From Edaphobacter modestus (lineage in GTDB: Bacteria; Acidobacteriota; Terriglobia; Terriglobales; Acidobacteriaceae), in NCBI RefSeq assembly GCF_004217555.1, contig NZ_SHKW01000001.1, positions 3,596,001-3,660,000 of the forward strand: a stretch of DNA of 64,000 nucleotides, written 5' to 3'. The stretch's first letter is position 1. Every line of letters starts with the position of its first letter. Made by a program: the position numbers and the translations under genes. Positions 53,888 to 62,628 of this stretch are shown piece after piece. A model generated the notes under the pieces. It was not told the origin of the DNA and did not search any database. It saw nothing but the letters and a program-made list of their open reading frames with translations.

Positions 53888-54979
53888 TTATTTAACTCCC
53901 TCACGTATCAGGGCGTCTGCGGTCCAAAGAACCGGTGCCTGGCCATGGAAGTCGCCGGTACGACGCTTGCGCTGATAGTAGTATTCGAGTGAATCCCTTT
54001 TGCCGGTTCCCTCGCATACCTGCGTAACGTCATAGTTCTGGTCGACATAGCCAACGACCGCGATCCACGCCTTGCGGGCTGCTGGACCATAGGTCTTTGC
54101 ATCCAGCCATCCATGTTTGACACCGGTGATCATGCCAAAAGCGAACATGGCGGAACTGGAGCTCTCGGGCCACGCATCGTCTTTATCGATCAGCTGACGC
54201 CACATACCATCTTTTCCCTGGTACTTGAGCAGAGAGCTCATCATCAGCGTGTAGCCCTTCATAATGCGTGCCCGGTCGGGATGATTCTCAGGCAGTTCGG
54301 CGAGAACCTCGGCCATGCCGGCGGCAACCCATCCGTCTCCACGTCCCCAGAAGTACTTCACGTCAGGTGCGTGATAGAAGAGGCCGTTCGGCTGTTGCAG
54401 CTTATCGAGATAAGCAACCATCTCTTTCGCGTCGCGATCGAGATACTTCTTGTCGCCAGTCGCGCGGTACGCCTCAAGTTGCAGCATGGTGAGCATGTAC
54501 ATATCGTCGATCCAGAAGCGCGTTTCAGCCGAGAGACCATCCGGCTGGGGATTCTCCCATTGACGATCGGCCCACCACTTACCCTCAGTAAGAAACTTGT
54601 CATCCTTGGTCTGGCGCGCAATCTCGAGCGGCACGACTCCAAAGATGGAATCGTCGACGTGGCGCCGAACCGGCCGCCGCTCAGCTTCGGCACCGCCAGG
54701 CATCAATGGTTCAAACTTCTTGACCAACTGATCGCGCAGAGCCGTGTCGTGCGTGAGCTCTGCGAACTGCAGCGCGCCGTACCAGGTGCAAACCTCGGAG
54801 TAATGAATGGTTTTGGTGTACTGGTGGGGGCTGGTGACGAAGTGATCGGCCAGATGCTTGCCGACTTCCTGCGGACTGGTCCCGGCTGGCCAGTTGGTGA
54901 AATAGCTCTCCTGAGCGCCGGCTGTCGCTGCCAGAGAACAAAGAAGCAGAAATCCAGTAAATACACCTTTCAGGGGCAT
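53888..54979 (-). CDS. Exported GH105 unsaturated glycuronyl hydrolase
   Basis: 363 residues from ATG 54979, which has GGAAGGA eight bases upstream and begins the signal peptide MPLKGVFTGFLLLCSLAATA. Longer starts up to 55030 lack a ribosome binding site. The (alpha/alpha)6 barrel has HVDDSIFGVVPLEIARQ near 105, RFWIDDMYMLTMLQLEAYRA near 145, and FYHAPDVKYFWGRGDGWVAAGMAEVL near 200. Paired Asp residues match the catalytic pattern of YteR/YesR-like rhamnogalacturonyl hydrolases. It likely trims unsaturated uronides from pectin oligosaccharides. Confidence 0.9.
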   Translation of the reverse strand: MPLKGVFTGFLLLCSLAATAGAQESYFTNWPAGTSPQEVGKHLADHFVTSPHQYTKTIHYSEVCTWYGALQFAELTHDTALRDQLVKKFEPLMPGGAEAERRPVRRHVDDSIFGVVPLEIARQTKDDKFLTEGKWWADRQWENPQPDGLSAETRFWIDDMYMLTMLQLEAYRATGDKKYLDRDAKEMVAYLDKLQQPNGLFYHAPDVKYFWGRGDGWVAAGMAEVLAELPENHPDRARIMKGYTLMMSSLLKYQGKDGMWRQLIDKDDAWPESSSSAMFAFGMITGVKHGWLDAKTYGPAARKAWIAVVGYVDQNYDVTQVCEGTGKRDSLEYYYQRKRRTGDFHGQAPVLWTADALIREGVK

Positions 54980-55146
54980 CCCTTTATTCCTTCCGTACAT
55001 CATGATTTCCGTCGGGGCCATTCTAAACATCGGCGCATATCGCTGCCTATATCAGACAGAAATATTTTATCTTTTGAAAATCACCAGACCTCCCTTGCTT
55101 TGTCTTGTGCTCCAGACATCAAGCCCGGTCTGCCATACTTTTCTTT

Positions 55147-56541
55147 ATGAACAACAGCATGGCCGGGAGCGACGAGCCCACGGAAGCCGGTATCCAGGCG
55201 GATACGATTGTTGCCATTTCGACGCCTCCGGGGCGAGGTGGCATCGGTGTCATTCGTCTTTCAGGCGGTCTCTCTCGCGTGATCGCGGAGGGTTTGGTGC
55301 GCCTGGCGCGCCCGTTGGAGGCGGGAAGAGCCCGCTTCGGCTATGTGATAGACCCTGCAACCCAGGAGACCCTGGATGAGGTGGTTGTAACCTTCTTTGT
55401 CGCCCCGCATTCTTATACCTCGGAAGATGTCGTCGAGATTGCGATGCATGGCTCACCCGTTCTGTTGAACTATGCGCTCGAACGCGCCATGGAGTCAGGG
55501 GCGCGCCTCGCCGAACCCGGAGAGTTCACCGAACGCGCGTTTCTTTCCGGCCGACTGGATCTTACGCAGGCAGAGGCGGTGCGCGATCTGATCGATGCGT
55601 CGACGCTGCATCAGGCCCGCGTTGCAGCGCAGCAGATGGGGGGCGCCCTGTCGCGAAAGATCGCTCCCGTAAAGGAACGACTGATTGCGCTGATCGCGGG
55701 TCTTGAGGCGGGCGTGGACTTCGCCGAAGACGACATCGATACGATGCCCACCACCGAGATCTCGTCGCGTCTTCAGGAGGTTGAAGCACCGCTGCGAGAA
55801 CTTGAGCGCTGCTTTGGATATGGCCGGCTGATCCACGACGGGATGCGTCTGGCAATTGTGGGAAGACCTAACGTGGGCAAGTCCTCCCTATTTAATAGAC
55901 TTGTCGAGCGAGACCGCGCTATCGTGACGGCAACGCCGGGAACGACGCGCGACCTTGTAACCGAGCGCGTCTCCATCGAAGGTGTCCCGCTGGAGCTGAT
56001 CGACACGGCGGGTCTGCGGGAGACGACCGATGAGGCCGAGACGATCGGGATCACGAAGTCGCGTGAGGCGATGGCTGAGGCGGATCTTGTGCTTATTGTT
56101 GTTGATGGAGCCTCGCAGCTCCATCCCGAAGACATAAAAACCATTAGCGCTATCGTCGATAGGCCCCTGGTCGTCGCCGCAAACAAGCTCGATCTGGGTG
56201 TGGCAGACCTTTCTCTTCAAGAACAAGCCCTCGTGGTGCGAACCTCGGCCGTAACAGGAGAGGGAATCGAGGATTTACGAAGAGCGATCCTGCGGACGGC
56301 AACGAAAGGCGCATCTTCGCAAGAGACAGCACTGGTGACGAATCTGCGGCAGAGACAGGCGGTGACAGAGGCACTGGTGTCTCTGCAACGTGCACGTGAA
56401 GCTACCCTGGCTGCCCTTCCTCACGAGGTACTTCTCGTTGACTTGTATGAGGCTCTTGGCGGCCTCGATCGATTGACCGGAGCGACCACAGCCGACGATA
56501 TTCTGCATCGGATCTTTTCCAGCTTCTGCATCGGCAAATAA
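55147..56541 (+). CDS. mnmE: tRNA modification GTPase MnmE
   Basis: 464 residues. With MnmG it makes the xm5U34 wobble modification. The N-terminal formyl-THF-binding domain is DTIVAISTPPGRGGIGVIRLSGG and EDVVEIAMHGSPVLLNYAL. G1 is GRPNVGKSSLFNRLV near 237, then TPGTTRD, DTAGLRETTDEAE and ANKLDL. The C-terminus is FCIGK, the catalytic CxGK motif. An upstream ATG at 55105 exists; 55147 begins MNNSMAGSDE. No strong ribosome binding site. In other genomes it lies near jag and rsmG; here it is 43 kb past jag. Confidence 0.96.
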   Translation: MNNSMAGSDEPTEAGIQADTIVAISTPPGRGGIGVIRLSGGLSRVIAEGLVRLARPLEAGRARFGYVIDPATQETLDEVVVTFFVAPHSYTSEDVVEIAMHGSPVLLNYALERAMESGARLAEPGEFTERAFLSGRLDLTQAEAVRDLIDASTLHQARVAAQQMGGALSRKIAPVKERLIALIAGLEAGVDFAEDDIDTMPTTEISSRLQEVEAPLRELERCFGYGRLIHDGMRLAIVGRPNVGKSSLFNRLVERDRAIVTATPGTTRDLVTERVSIEGVPLELIDTAGLRETTDEAETIGITKSREAMAEADLVLIVVDGASQLHPEDIKTISAIVDRPLVVAANKLDLGVADLSLQEQALVVRTSAVTGEGIEDLRRAILRTATKGASSQETALVTNLRQRQAVTEALVSLQRAREATLAALPHEVLLVDLYEALGGLDRLTGATTADDILHRIFSSFCIGK

Positions 56542-56653
56542 GAGCGATTCCCTACAACTCTAGGCTAGTTTGCCAAATCAGAAATAATCAATAAATACGG
56601 TAGTTTTTCATCCAACCCCGTCCAGGCCGGTCCATGCGGAGCCGCATTTGTAA

Positions 56654-56713
56654 TTGTCCACAGCAGTTGTACGCTCGTTATGTGTGGACAAGACATTTGG
56701 CAACAGTGGACAA
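56654..56713. repeat. Three TTGTCCAC repeats upstream of the integrase
   Basis: TTGTCCACA lies at 56654-56662 (plus), TTGTCCACA again at 56683-56691 (minus) and TTGTCCACT at 56705-56713 (minus), the last 13 bases before the integrase ATG. Iterated copies in both orientations suggest integrase arm-type sites or operators. They also resemble variant DnaA boxes. Confidence 0.55.
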
Positions 56714-56725
56714 ACTGGAGACAAG

Positions 56726-57899
56726 ATGCCGCTGACGGAACTTCAAATCAAGGCCTTGAAGCCGCGCGACATCCGATATGTCGTGAGTGATGGTCGAGGG
56801 CTGGCTTTGGAAGTGATGCCGACTGGTAGCGCTTCGTGGCGATACAGGTATCAGTTCAAGGGGAAGACCGAGAAGGTCTCGCTCGGCAAGTACCCGATGG
56901 TAAGCTTCAAGGCTGCGAGGCTAAAGCGCGATGAGTTTGCTAAGGCAGTCCACGATGGCGAGTCACCTGCGAGACAAAAGCAACTGGAAAAGTTTGCTTT
57001 GGCGAATGCCACTTCCCTTCGTGATTTCAGTGAGCGCTACTTCAAGGAGGTAATCGAACGAGACCGGAAGGACACCAAGCAACTTCGTCGATACCTGGAG
57101 AAGGAGATTTATCCTGCGTTTGGTGACTTGTCTCGGAGAGACATTACCGCTCAAGACGTGCAGCGGCTCGTCTTTCGGAAACGCGACAATCGTTTCGAGT
57201 CGGCCGCCGCGCAGTTGAGAAACCTCCTCAAGCGCATCTTCGACTACGCCATCGTTTGTGCCGTCATCACTGTAAACCCGACACACGCCACTCCCATGCG
57301 CTTCATCACGAGAGCGCGGCCACGGACCCGCTCCCTGACACCGGAAGAGCTGAAGACTTACCTTCAAATCGTGTAGCGAAGCAATATCCGGCGGCAAACT
57401 CGCACTCAACATCATTCTTCTTACGTTGGTTCGTAAATCGGAATTGATGCATGCTCGATGGATCAACGTGCATCTCGAAACTGGGGAGTGGGTGATACCT
57501 GAGGAACAGTCGAAGACGGGCCAGCCGCACATCGTGTACCTCTCGCTGCAGGTCCGGGAGATGTTCCAGGAGTTGCGTCATCTGGCTGGTGACTCCGAGC
57601 TGGTTCTCCCTGGTCGCGGCAGTCTTACCAAGCCATTCGCATCGAACGCCCTAAACCAAGCGATGGGTGCAATGAGCTTTCCAATCCCGCCGTTCACGAT
57701 TCATGACCTACGGCGCACAGGATCTACGATCCTGCAGGAACAGGGGCTTTCCTCGGATGTTGTCGAAAAGGCACTTAATCACTCCGTTGGTGGTGTGCGT
57801 GGCGTATACAACAGGGCCAAATACGCAGACCAGCGCAAAGCAATGCTGCAGTCATGGGCTGATTACATCTCAAGTCTGAACGTCCCACTTCACCACTAA
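56726..57899 (+). pseudogene. P4-type tyrosine integrase, broken
   Basis: It starts MPLTELQIKALKPRDIRYVV (GGAG before the ATG), with the DUF4102 DNA-binding region (SASWRYRYQFKGKTEKVSLG, KYPMVSFKAARLKRDEF), core-binding segment, and the start of the catalytic domain to LKTYLQIV. There a TAG stops the frame (57374-57376). The rest is in another frame: KLALNIILLTLVRKSELMHA, HDLRRTGSTILQEQGLSSDV, KALNHSV...GVYNRAKYADQRKAML. It holds the HxLRRT box and the C-terminal Tyr in VYNRAKY. Two lesions (stop and frameshift near 57397) mean it is inactive. No tRNA gene or flanking direct repeat was seen to mark the attachment site. Confidence 0.85.
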
Positions 57900-57910
57900 G
57901 GAAATCCCTC

Positions 57911-58777
57911 ATGAGCGATATGGATCTCAATCTGCCCGAGTGGCTAAATGACCAACAAGATGCTTCCGAACTTGAACGGCCGGAAGGTCCCAGCTATCGG
58001 TGGGAGTTTTTGTCAGAGCCCTATCCGGACTTGCCTCACTTCGGTGTCCTTTATCTGAGTATCCCCCGTGCAGCATCGCTTATGGTTGCCGATCTCCACC
58101 AGCGCGGGCGGTATCCCCTCAGTAAGCTAAACGCCTGGGGTCTTTCATCAACTCAGCATGAAAAGCAAGAAGCGAAGCTTCGGGCGCAGCTGACAAGAAA
58201 AATTCAGAAGCATCGCCTTCATCTTCTATGGTGATCTTCTTGAATGGCTCGCACATAGCGGATATGCCGATAAATTGGTTCTTGTCGATCGTCCAGTTTT
58301 TGAAGAGTACGAGGATACCGAGATAACCCTTGCCAAAGAAATTGAAAGACTCGTTCGGGTGAGGCGCGAGTTGCAAGGATATGGCAAGAGTGAATTGAGC
58401 CCCCCAAAGAATATACATCGTTGTTGGAATCTGGTGATGGCAATGACACCGAACTTGTAGAGCAACTATCGCGCGTTTTAGAGGAGAATCGGGCTCTGGA
58501 AAAACCGTTGCATAACGAGCGACATTCTCCATTCCAACGTCAACTTCACATCAAAGAACAGAATTCGGTTCTCGTTGTCCTTGCCGCGCCACTGGAGTTG
58601 AGAGGCCGCAAGAGCGGAGATAAAAAATTGGTATCGAATATTCAGCGAGTAGCCGCACTAATGAATCATGCGCTTTCTGAGAACACCATCCGCAAATTGC
58701 TCAGAGCGGGAATTGATCTCCTTCCACGCGCAAAGGTTAAAGCAAATAGTTCAATTGATCCACATTTTTTCAATTGA
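57911..58777 (+). pseudogene. Broken mobile-element cargo gene, unknown
   Basis: The first frame (MSDMDLNLPEWLNDQQDASE...) stops at 58234. The middle segment reads FIFYGDLLEWLAHSGYADKL, VLVDRPVFEEYEDTEITLAK, EIERLVRVRRELQGYG in a shifted frame from about 58210. The original frame returns near 58420 with NDTELVEQLSRVLEENRALE and NTIRKLLRAGIDLLP. Two offsetting shifts, with a stop between them, break the gene. The end resembles proteins common in P4-type islands (DExTIRKxLxEGxELL). It begins 11 bases after the integrase. Confidence 0.6.
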
Positions 58778-58835
58778 TCCATCGGAACCCCGGGTCGGAG
58801 CAATGTGGAACCAAGACGTCCATCGAGGTTCTTAC

Positions 58836-59042
58836 ATGTCCAACAAAATCCTGCGGCTTCCGGCGGTAAAGACTAAGACAGGGCTTTCACGCAGTGCGAT
58901 CTATGCTCGCGTCTCACAAGGAACATTTCCAGCGGCACTCTCGCTAGGGCCTAACACCGTCGGCTGGCTTGAGGCCGATGTTGAGGCGTGGATCGATAAA
59001 CAAATTGCCAGCTCCCGACGCATGCAGGAGCAGGTGGCATGA
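58836..59042 (+). CDS. AlpA-family regulatory protein
   Basis: 68 residues: RLPAVKTKTGLSRSAIYARV, GTFPAALSLGPNTVGWLEAD, VEAWIDKQIASSR. This is the winged/HTH AlpA fold that controls prophage and island genes. GAGG precedes the ATG. Its TGA overlaps the ATG of the ParA-like gene (ATGA), so the two are translationally coupled. Frame and motifs are intact. Confidence 0.85.
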   Translation: MSNKILRLPAVKTKTGLSRSAIYARVSQGTFPAALSLGPNTVGWLEADVEAWIDKQIASSRRMQEQVA

Positions 59043-59665
59043 TCCGGATCGTTATAGCTAACCAACGTGGCGGGTCTGCCAAATCTACGACCGCAGCGAC
59101 CCTAGCTCGGTGCTTTTCCGATCGTGGATTGCGCGTTCTCGTGATCGATGCCGACCCACAAGGGTCCCTCGCCGTCATCCTTGGACTCAATCCTCCAGCG
59201 TTCCTAAACGACCTGCTCATTGAGAAACTGGCCATTCGTGAATGTGTCGTAAGTGCAAAACCGGGTCTCGATATCATTTGCGGCAACCGATTCACCACGG
59301 ACGCCGAAACGAAGACGATGGGCCTGCCAGGAAGTGAATTCCTGTTCCGGCATCTACTGTCGGACTACGAGAGAAACCACGACGCCGTCCTGATTGACGT
59401 GGCCCCATCCATCAGTCTCTTCCAAACCTGCGCGATGGTTTATAAGCAGAACGTGCTGGTTCCGGTCGATATGGACATTCTGAGTGTGCAGGGTGCGACA
59501 TCAACTAGCTTAGCCGTGCAGGATAAGTTGGGTGTTTCGCAGGGTTCCGATCTCCGATTCCGCGATCTCAAGGGCTTGCTTGTTCCGAATGCCGAGTTTG
59601 TTGATGAGCACGTCGGTTCCGGGATAGCAGTAGGGATCGTCCCCGGCAGAGGTGGCAGGGGATGA
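59039..59665 (+). CDS. ParA-like ATPase with truncated, chimeric C-terminus
   Basis: 208 residues. It opens MIRIVIANQRGGSAKSTTAA; the deviant Walker A reads QRGGSAKST instead of KGGxGKT, with RGG and SAKS substitutions. Walker A' and B are present (VLVIDADPQGSLAVIL, AVLIDVAPSISLFQTCAM), then VLVPVDMDILSVQGATSTSLA. After about residue 157 the frame lies antisense to a Fic-family frame and shows no ParA homology, ending in GIVPGRGGRG. The true C-terminal half of ParA is therefore lost. Only the N-terminal ATPase part is likely meaningful. Confidence 0.75.
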   Translation: MIRIVIANQRGGSAKSTTAATLARCFSDRGLRVLVIDADPQGSLAVILGLNPPAFLNDLLIEKLAIRECVVSAKPGLDIICGNRFTTDAETKTMGLPGSEFLFRHLLSDYERNHDAVLIDVAPSISLFQTCAMVYKQNVLVPVDMDILSVQGATSTSLAVQDKLGVSQGSDLRFRDLKGLLVPNAEFVDEHVGSGIAVGIVPGRGGRG

Positions 59666-59857
59666 AACTGAATCGCGATTGATTTCGGTGTGGTGCTCAA
59701 TTGCAAGCCGCACCGCTTCCTCAAAGTCAATTTCATCGGCAAGGATGCGGGTCTTGATCTCCCGATAGTGCGCGATCTCGCTCGGATCATGGCCGGAGAG
59801 CCGGAAGTTCGCTTCAGCATCCTGAAAACATTCGTCGATTTTCTTGGTTGGTGGCAT
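59510..59857 (-). pseudogene. VbhA antitoxin-Fic fusion fragment, 3' truncated
   Basis: 115 residues. Residues 1-65 (KKIDECFQDAEANFRLSGHD, EIDFEEAVRLAIEHH) resemble VbhA-type antitoxins, but the inhibitory motif normally reads (S/T)xxxE(G/N), and LSGHD replaces the Glu with Ser. From residue 72 DDPYCYPGTDVLINKLGIRN, KQALEIAESEIGTLR is the start of a Fic AMP-transferase. The HPFxxGN catalytic motif is absent because the frame ends at 59510. The fragment converges head-on with the truncated ParA gene; the join near 59510 is probably a deletion junction. Confidence 0.65.
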
Positions 59858-59908
59858 ATTTCAATCCTGTCCTGCGTCACCTGCTGTGAGCAAGTTCCCT
59901 CCTCTGCT

Positions 59909-59995
59909 AGTTACCACACAATCACCACATAATTACCATAGAATCACCATCAACTGGACAATCACCATGGAATCACCACAGAGTAACCATTCACC
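59909..59995. repeat. 11-bp phased direct-repeat array (centromere- or operator-like)
   Basis: The core ACCA starts at 59913, 59924, 59935, 59946, then 59964, 59975, 59986: four units at an 11-base period, an 18-base step, then three at 11 bases. A final CACC core lies 7 bases on (59993). The unit is NNAATCACCAY. It starts about 50 bases upstream of the VbhA-Fic fragment and about 240 bases past the ParA stop. One-turn phasing on one DNA face fits cooperative binding of a ribbon-helix-helix protein. Confidence 0.75.
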
Positions 59996-60127
59996 TCTCA
60001 AATCATGTGTCGTGGCAACAGCAACAGCCCTATAGGAACATAAAGGAATTGACCAACTGGCGTTTGTAGGTCGATCTATCTTGTTTATTTACAATTGGCT
60101 TGCCCGATGTTTTGTACCAATGAGGAG

Positions 60128-61073
60128 TTAGTGTAGCGCGTTTATCTCTGAGTTCAGATAGCCGCCGTCTGGGGTGTGGAGAAGTGGGAAGCGCGTAGCG
60201 GTTTCCACTTCTCCATGCCCCTTGCTTGTTGCGATCATCCGGGCCGCCGGAGCTGGTGGTGTATATCCCAGCGAAGAGTGTGGTCTGACGGTGTTGTAGT
60301 GGACGCGCCAGCGTTCTGCCAGCACGCGAAGCTCTTTGATGGAGTAGAAGATCTCTCCGTTGAGGAACTCATCCCGCAGCTTCGAGTTGAAGCTCTCACA
60401 GTAGCCGTTCTCCCAGGGAGAGCCGGGTTCGATATACAGTGTCTTTGCTCCTGTGTTCGCCAGCCATTTGCGCAGGTCTTTGGCCACGAACTCGGGCCCA
60501 TTGTCAGAACGTATGTGCTCGGGAACTCCTTTCCAGACCATGACGTCAGCCAGAGCGCTGATGACCTTGGCCGAACTCCAGCGCCGTTCGGCCCGTATCA
60601 GCAGGCACTCCCGGCTGTGCTCGTCGATCAGGTTGAGGATGCGCACACTGCGGCCATCGTGCGTTCGCGCACTCACGAAGTCGTAGCTCCAGACATGGTT
60701 CGAGTGTGTCGGCCTGAGCCGCACACACGAGCCATCGTTGAGCCATAACCGCCCTCTCGCCTTCTGCTTCTTTGGTACCTTCAGCCCTTCACGACGCCAG
60801 ATGCGTTCGACTCGGTCCTTGCCGACCTGCCAGCCGGCTCGCTGGAGTAGCGCCGTGATCCGGGCGATACCCATAGCGGCCATACTGGCTGGTAAGGGTA
60901 ACAATGGCCCGAGTCAGAGCATCCTCGTCTTCACGCTGTGTCGGCCGGTAGCGCTGCGTGCCCCTGGGTTGCCCCAACAGAAGGCACGCATGCCGCTCAC
61001 TGACTCCATGCTCGCAGGCACGGTTGACCGCATTGCGCCGTCGTTCAGGGCTTAGAAGTTTCCCGAGGCGATG
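60128..61073 (-). pseudogene. IS3 transposase OrfB (DDE integrase), frameshifted
   Basis: The N-terminal part (LLSPERRRNAVNRACEHGVS, HACLLLGQPRGTQRYRP, TLTSQYGRYGY) and the rest (RITALLQRAGWQVGKDRVER, WRREGLKVPKKQ) are in different frames. The switch is at 60862-60864, where TATCGCCCGG likely gained a C over TATCGCCGG (YRRIT). The integrase core is complete: VWSYDFVSARTHDG with the first Asp, SDNGPEFVAKDLRKWL with the second, and SPWENGYCESFNSKLRDEFL with the catalytic Glu. One frameshift makes it probably inactive. Confidence 0.85.
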
Positions 61074-61333
61074 TCCTTCAACACAAGCTTGTCCAGGCTC
61101 AACTCAGCGACCAACCGTTTCAGCTTCGCGTTCTCCTGCTCAAGCTCCTTCAACCGCTTCGCCTGATCCACCTGCAGACCGCCATACTCCTTGCGCCAAC
61201 GGAAGTACGTCTGCTCCACGATTTCCGCTTCCTTGCACGCCTGCGCTGTCGTCTTCCCGTTCGCCACTGCCACTTCAATCTGACGGAGCAGGTTCACCAC
61301 CTGCTCTGGCTGATACCTCTTACCTCGTGCCAT
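61052..61333 (-). CDS. IS3 OrfA helix-turn-helix protein
   Basis: 93 residues: ARGKRYQPEQVVNLLRQIEV, GKTTAQACKEAEIVEQTYFR, WRKEYGGLQVDQAKRLKELE, QENAKLKRLVAELSLDKLVL, DIASGNF. This is the HTH plus leucine-zipper-like OrfA. Its stop overlaps the OrfB frame, as expected for the -1 programmed-frameshift arrangement that makes the OrfAB transposase. OrfA itself is intact. Confidence 0.9.
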   Translation of the reverse strand: MARGKRYQPEQVVNLLRQIEVAVANGKTTAQACKEAEIVEQTYFRWRKEYGGLQVDQAKRLKELEQENAKLKRLVAELSLDKLVLKDIASGNF

Positions 61334-61403
61334 ATGCTCTCCTCGTTCCAGTGTGTCTCTTAGTCACTGGTACAAAGCAAGCCGGGCACTCCATCCGCCT
61401 GTG

Positions 61404-62507
61404 ATGATTGAACTTTTGGCCTCTGCTGTTTTCGCCTTTCTTCCTGTTCCCCCGAAGAAAACTCCGCCCCCATGCCACACCCTAACGCAGCACCAGCTGA
61501 GTGAGGCGATGACGTTGTCGGAGCCCTGCTACGCCGTGAGCGGGTCTGTAACAGTATCAGGATCAATTACGGTGGAGCCCGGGGTTCATCTGGTCTTCGG
61601 CCAGGGAACGACGCTCTATATGGAGAACGGAGGTTCGTTGACCGCAGTGGGGACGGCGGAGAAGCCGATCATCTTCGAGGGCAAGGACCATACGCCTGGA
61701 TTCTGGGAGGGGTTGAACTTCCAGACGAACAGCTCGAAGAATCAGCTGAGCTATGTGACGGTGGCGGATGCGGGAACCAAGGGCGGCGACTCGGCCGCGG
61801 TGGTGGTGAGCATTGGTGCGCGGCTCGGGATCGACCACACGACGGTGCGGAACGCCGAGGGCGTGGGACTGACGGTGCTGCAGAGAGGCATTCTGGGCAA
61901 ATTCGAGCAGAACCGCTTTGAGGCGACGGGAACTCCGCTGCGGGTGAAGGCAGCTGACCTGGTGATGATCGATCCGGCGACGACGTTTGCGAACAACAAA
62001 AAGAACTACGTTCTGGTGTACTTCAACGAGTGCGAGGTGGAGGACGAAGCGAGCTGGCGGGCGCTGGCGGTGCCGTATCACTTCGGATGTTCGGCCAGAA
62101 TTGGGAGCCATGTGACGGTGGAGCCAGGAGCGAAGTTTGAGTTCGAGGAGAATGATGGACTCGACGTGACCGAGAATGGAAGCCTGACGGCGGAGGGAAC
62201 GGCGGAGAAGCCGATTGTGTTTACGGGCGCGGACCAGACGCCGGGCTACTGGAGGGGCATCTACTTCGAGTCGAAGAGCGCAAAGAATGTGATTCGCCAC
62301 GCAAGCATCACCTACGCCGGGCAGAGCAGCCAGATCACCGGGGGCGTGTGCGTGGGGGTGAGGGCCAATGCGAACGTTTCGGCCTCAGAGATTGCCTATA
62401 GCGCAGATGCGGGGATTCGTCTGCTGCAGAACGCGACCATCAACCAGGATGCCGAGACCTCGAACCGTCTTCACGACAATAAAGCGAATGTGAAGCGGGA
62501 GGACTGA
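61404..62507 (+). CDS. Beta-helix repeat protein, probably 5' truncated by the IS
   Basis: About 367 residues from ATG 61404. Two or more repeats of a right-handed beta-helix are visible: VTVSGSITVEPGVHLVFGQG, ENGGSLTAVGTAEKPIIFEG, PGFWEGLNFQTNSSKNQLSY, and again VTVEPGAKFEFEENDGLDVT, NGSLTAEGTAEKPIVFTGAD, GYWRGIYFESKSAKNVIRHA. The frame is open back into the IS end (to 61353), and there is no ribosome binding site or clear signal peptide at ATG 61404. The gene therefore probably lost its real start. Related proteins are extracytoplasmic. Confidence 0.6.
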   Translation: MIELLASAVFAFLPVPPKKTPPPCHTLTQHQLSEAMTLSEPCYAVSGSVTVSGSITVEPGVHLVFGQGTTLYMENGGSLTAVGTAEKPIIFEGKDHTPGFWEGLNFQTNSSKNQLSYVTVADAGTKGGDSAAVVVSIGARLGIDHTTVRNAEGVGLTVLQRGILGKFEQNRFEATGTPLRVKAADLVMIDPATTFANNKKNYVLVYFNECEVEDEASWRALAVPYHFGCSARIGSHVTVEPGAKFEFEENDGLDVTENGSLTAEGTAEKPIVFTGADQTPGYWRGIYFESKSAKNVIRHASITYAGQSSQITGGVCVGVRANANVSASEIAYSADAGIRLLQNATINQDAETSNRLHDNKANVKRED

Positions 62508-62628
62508 CACCCGCCTTGTGCCGATGGTAAAAAGAATCCGCCGTCCGCAGGCGAGCCGAGATGGCGTCGCCGGGGGCGGCGGATTTCTCTTCCGGTGCTT
62601 GAGGAGATGGGTGCCATGTATAGCCCGG

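Larger units (their letters stand above)
60101..61388 (-). mobile_element. IS3-family insertion sequence (IS407-like)
   Basis: About 1.3 kb holding orfA and a frameshifted orfB on the minus strand. Ends show imperfect inverted repeats: inward from the left TGCCCGATGTTTTGTACCA, and from the right (reverse complement) TGCCCGGCTTGCTTTGTACCA. The best-matching core TTTGTACCA(A/G)TGA starts at 60110 and ends at about 61376. No 3-4-bp target duplication is visible at either candidate boundary, so the ends are approximate or a rearrangement occurred. Confidence 0.75.

Noticed and set aside
56542..56653. tRNA gene or attachment site after mnmE
   Set aside because: No cloverleaf could be drawn and no direct repeat to the other end of the island was found by eye.
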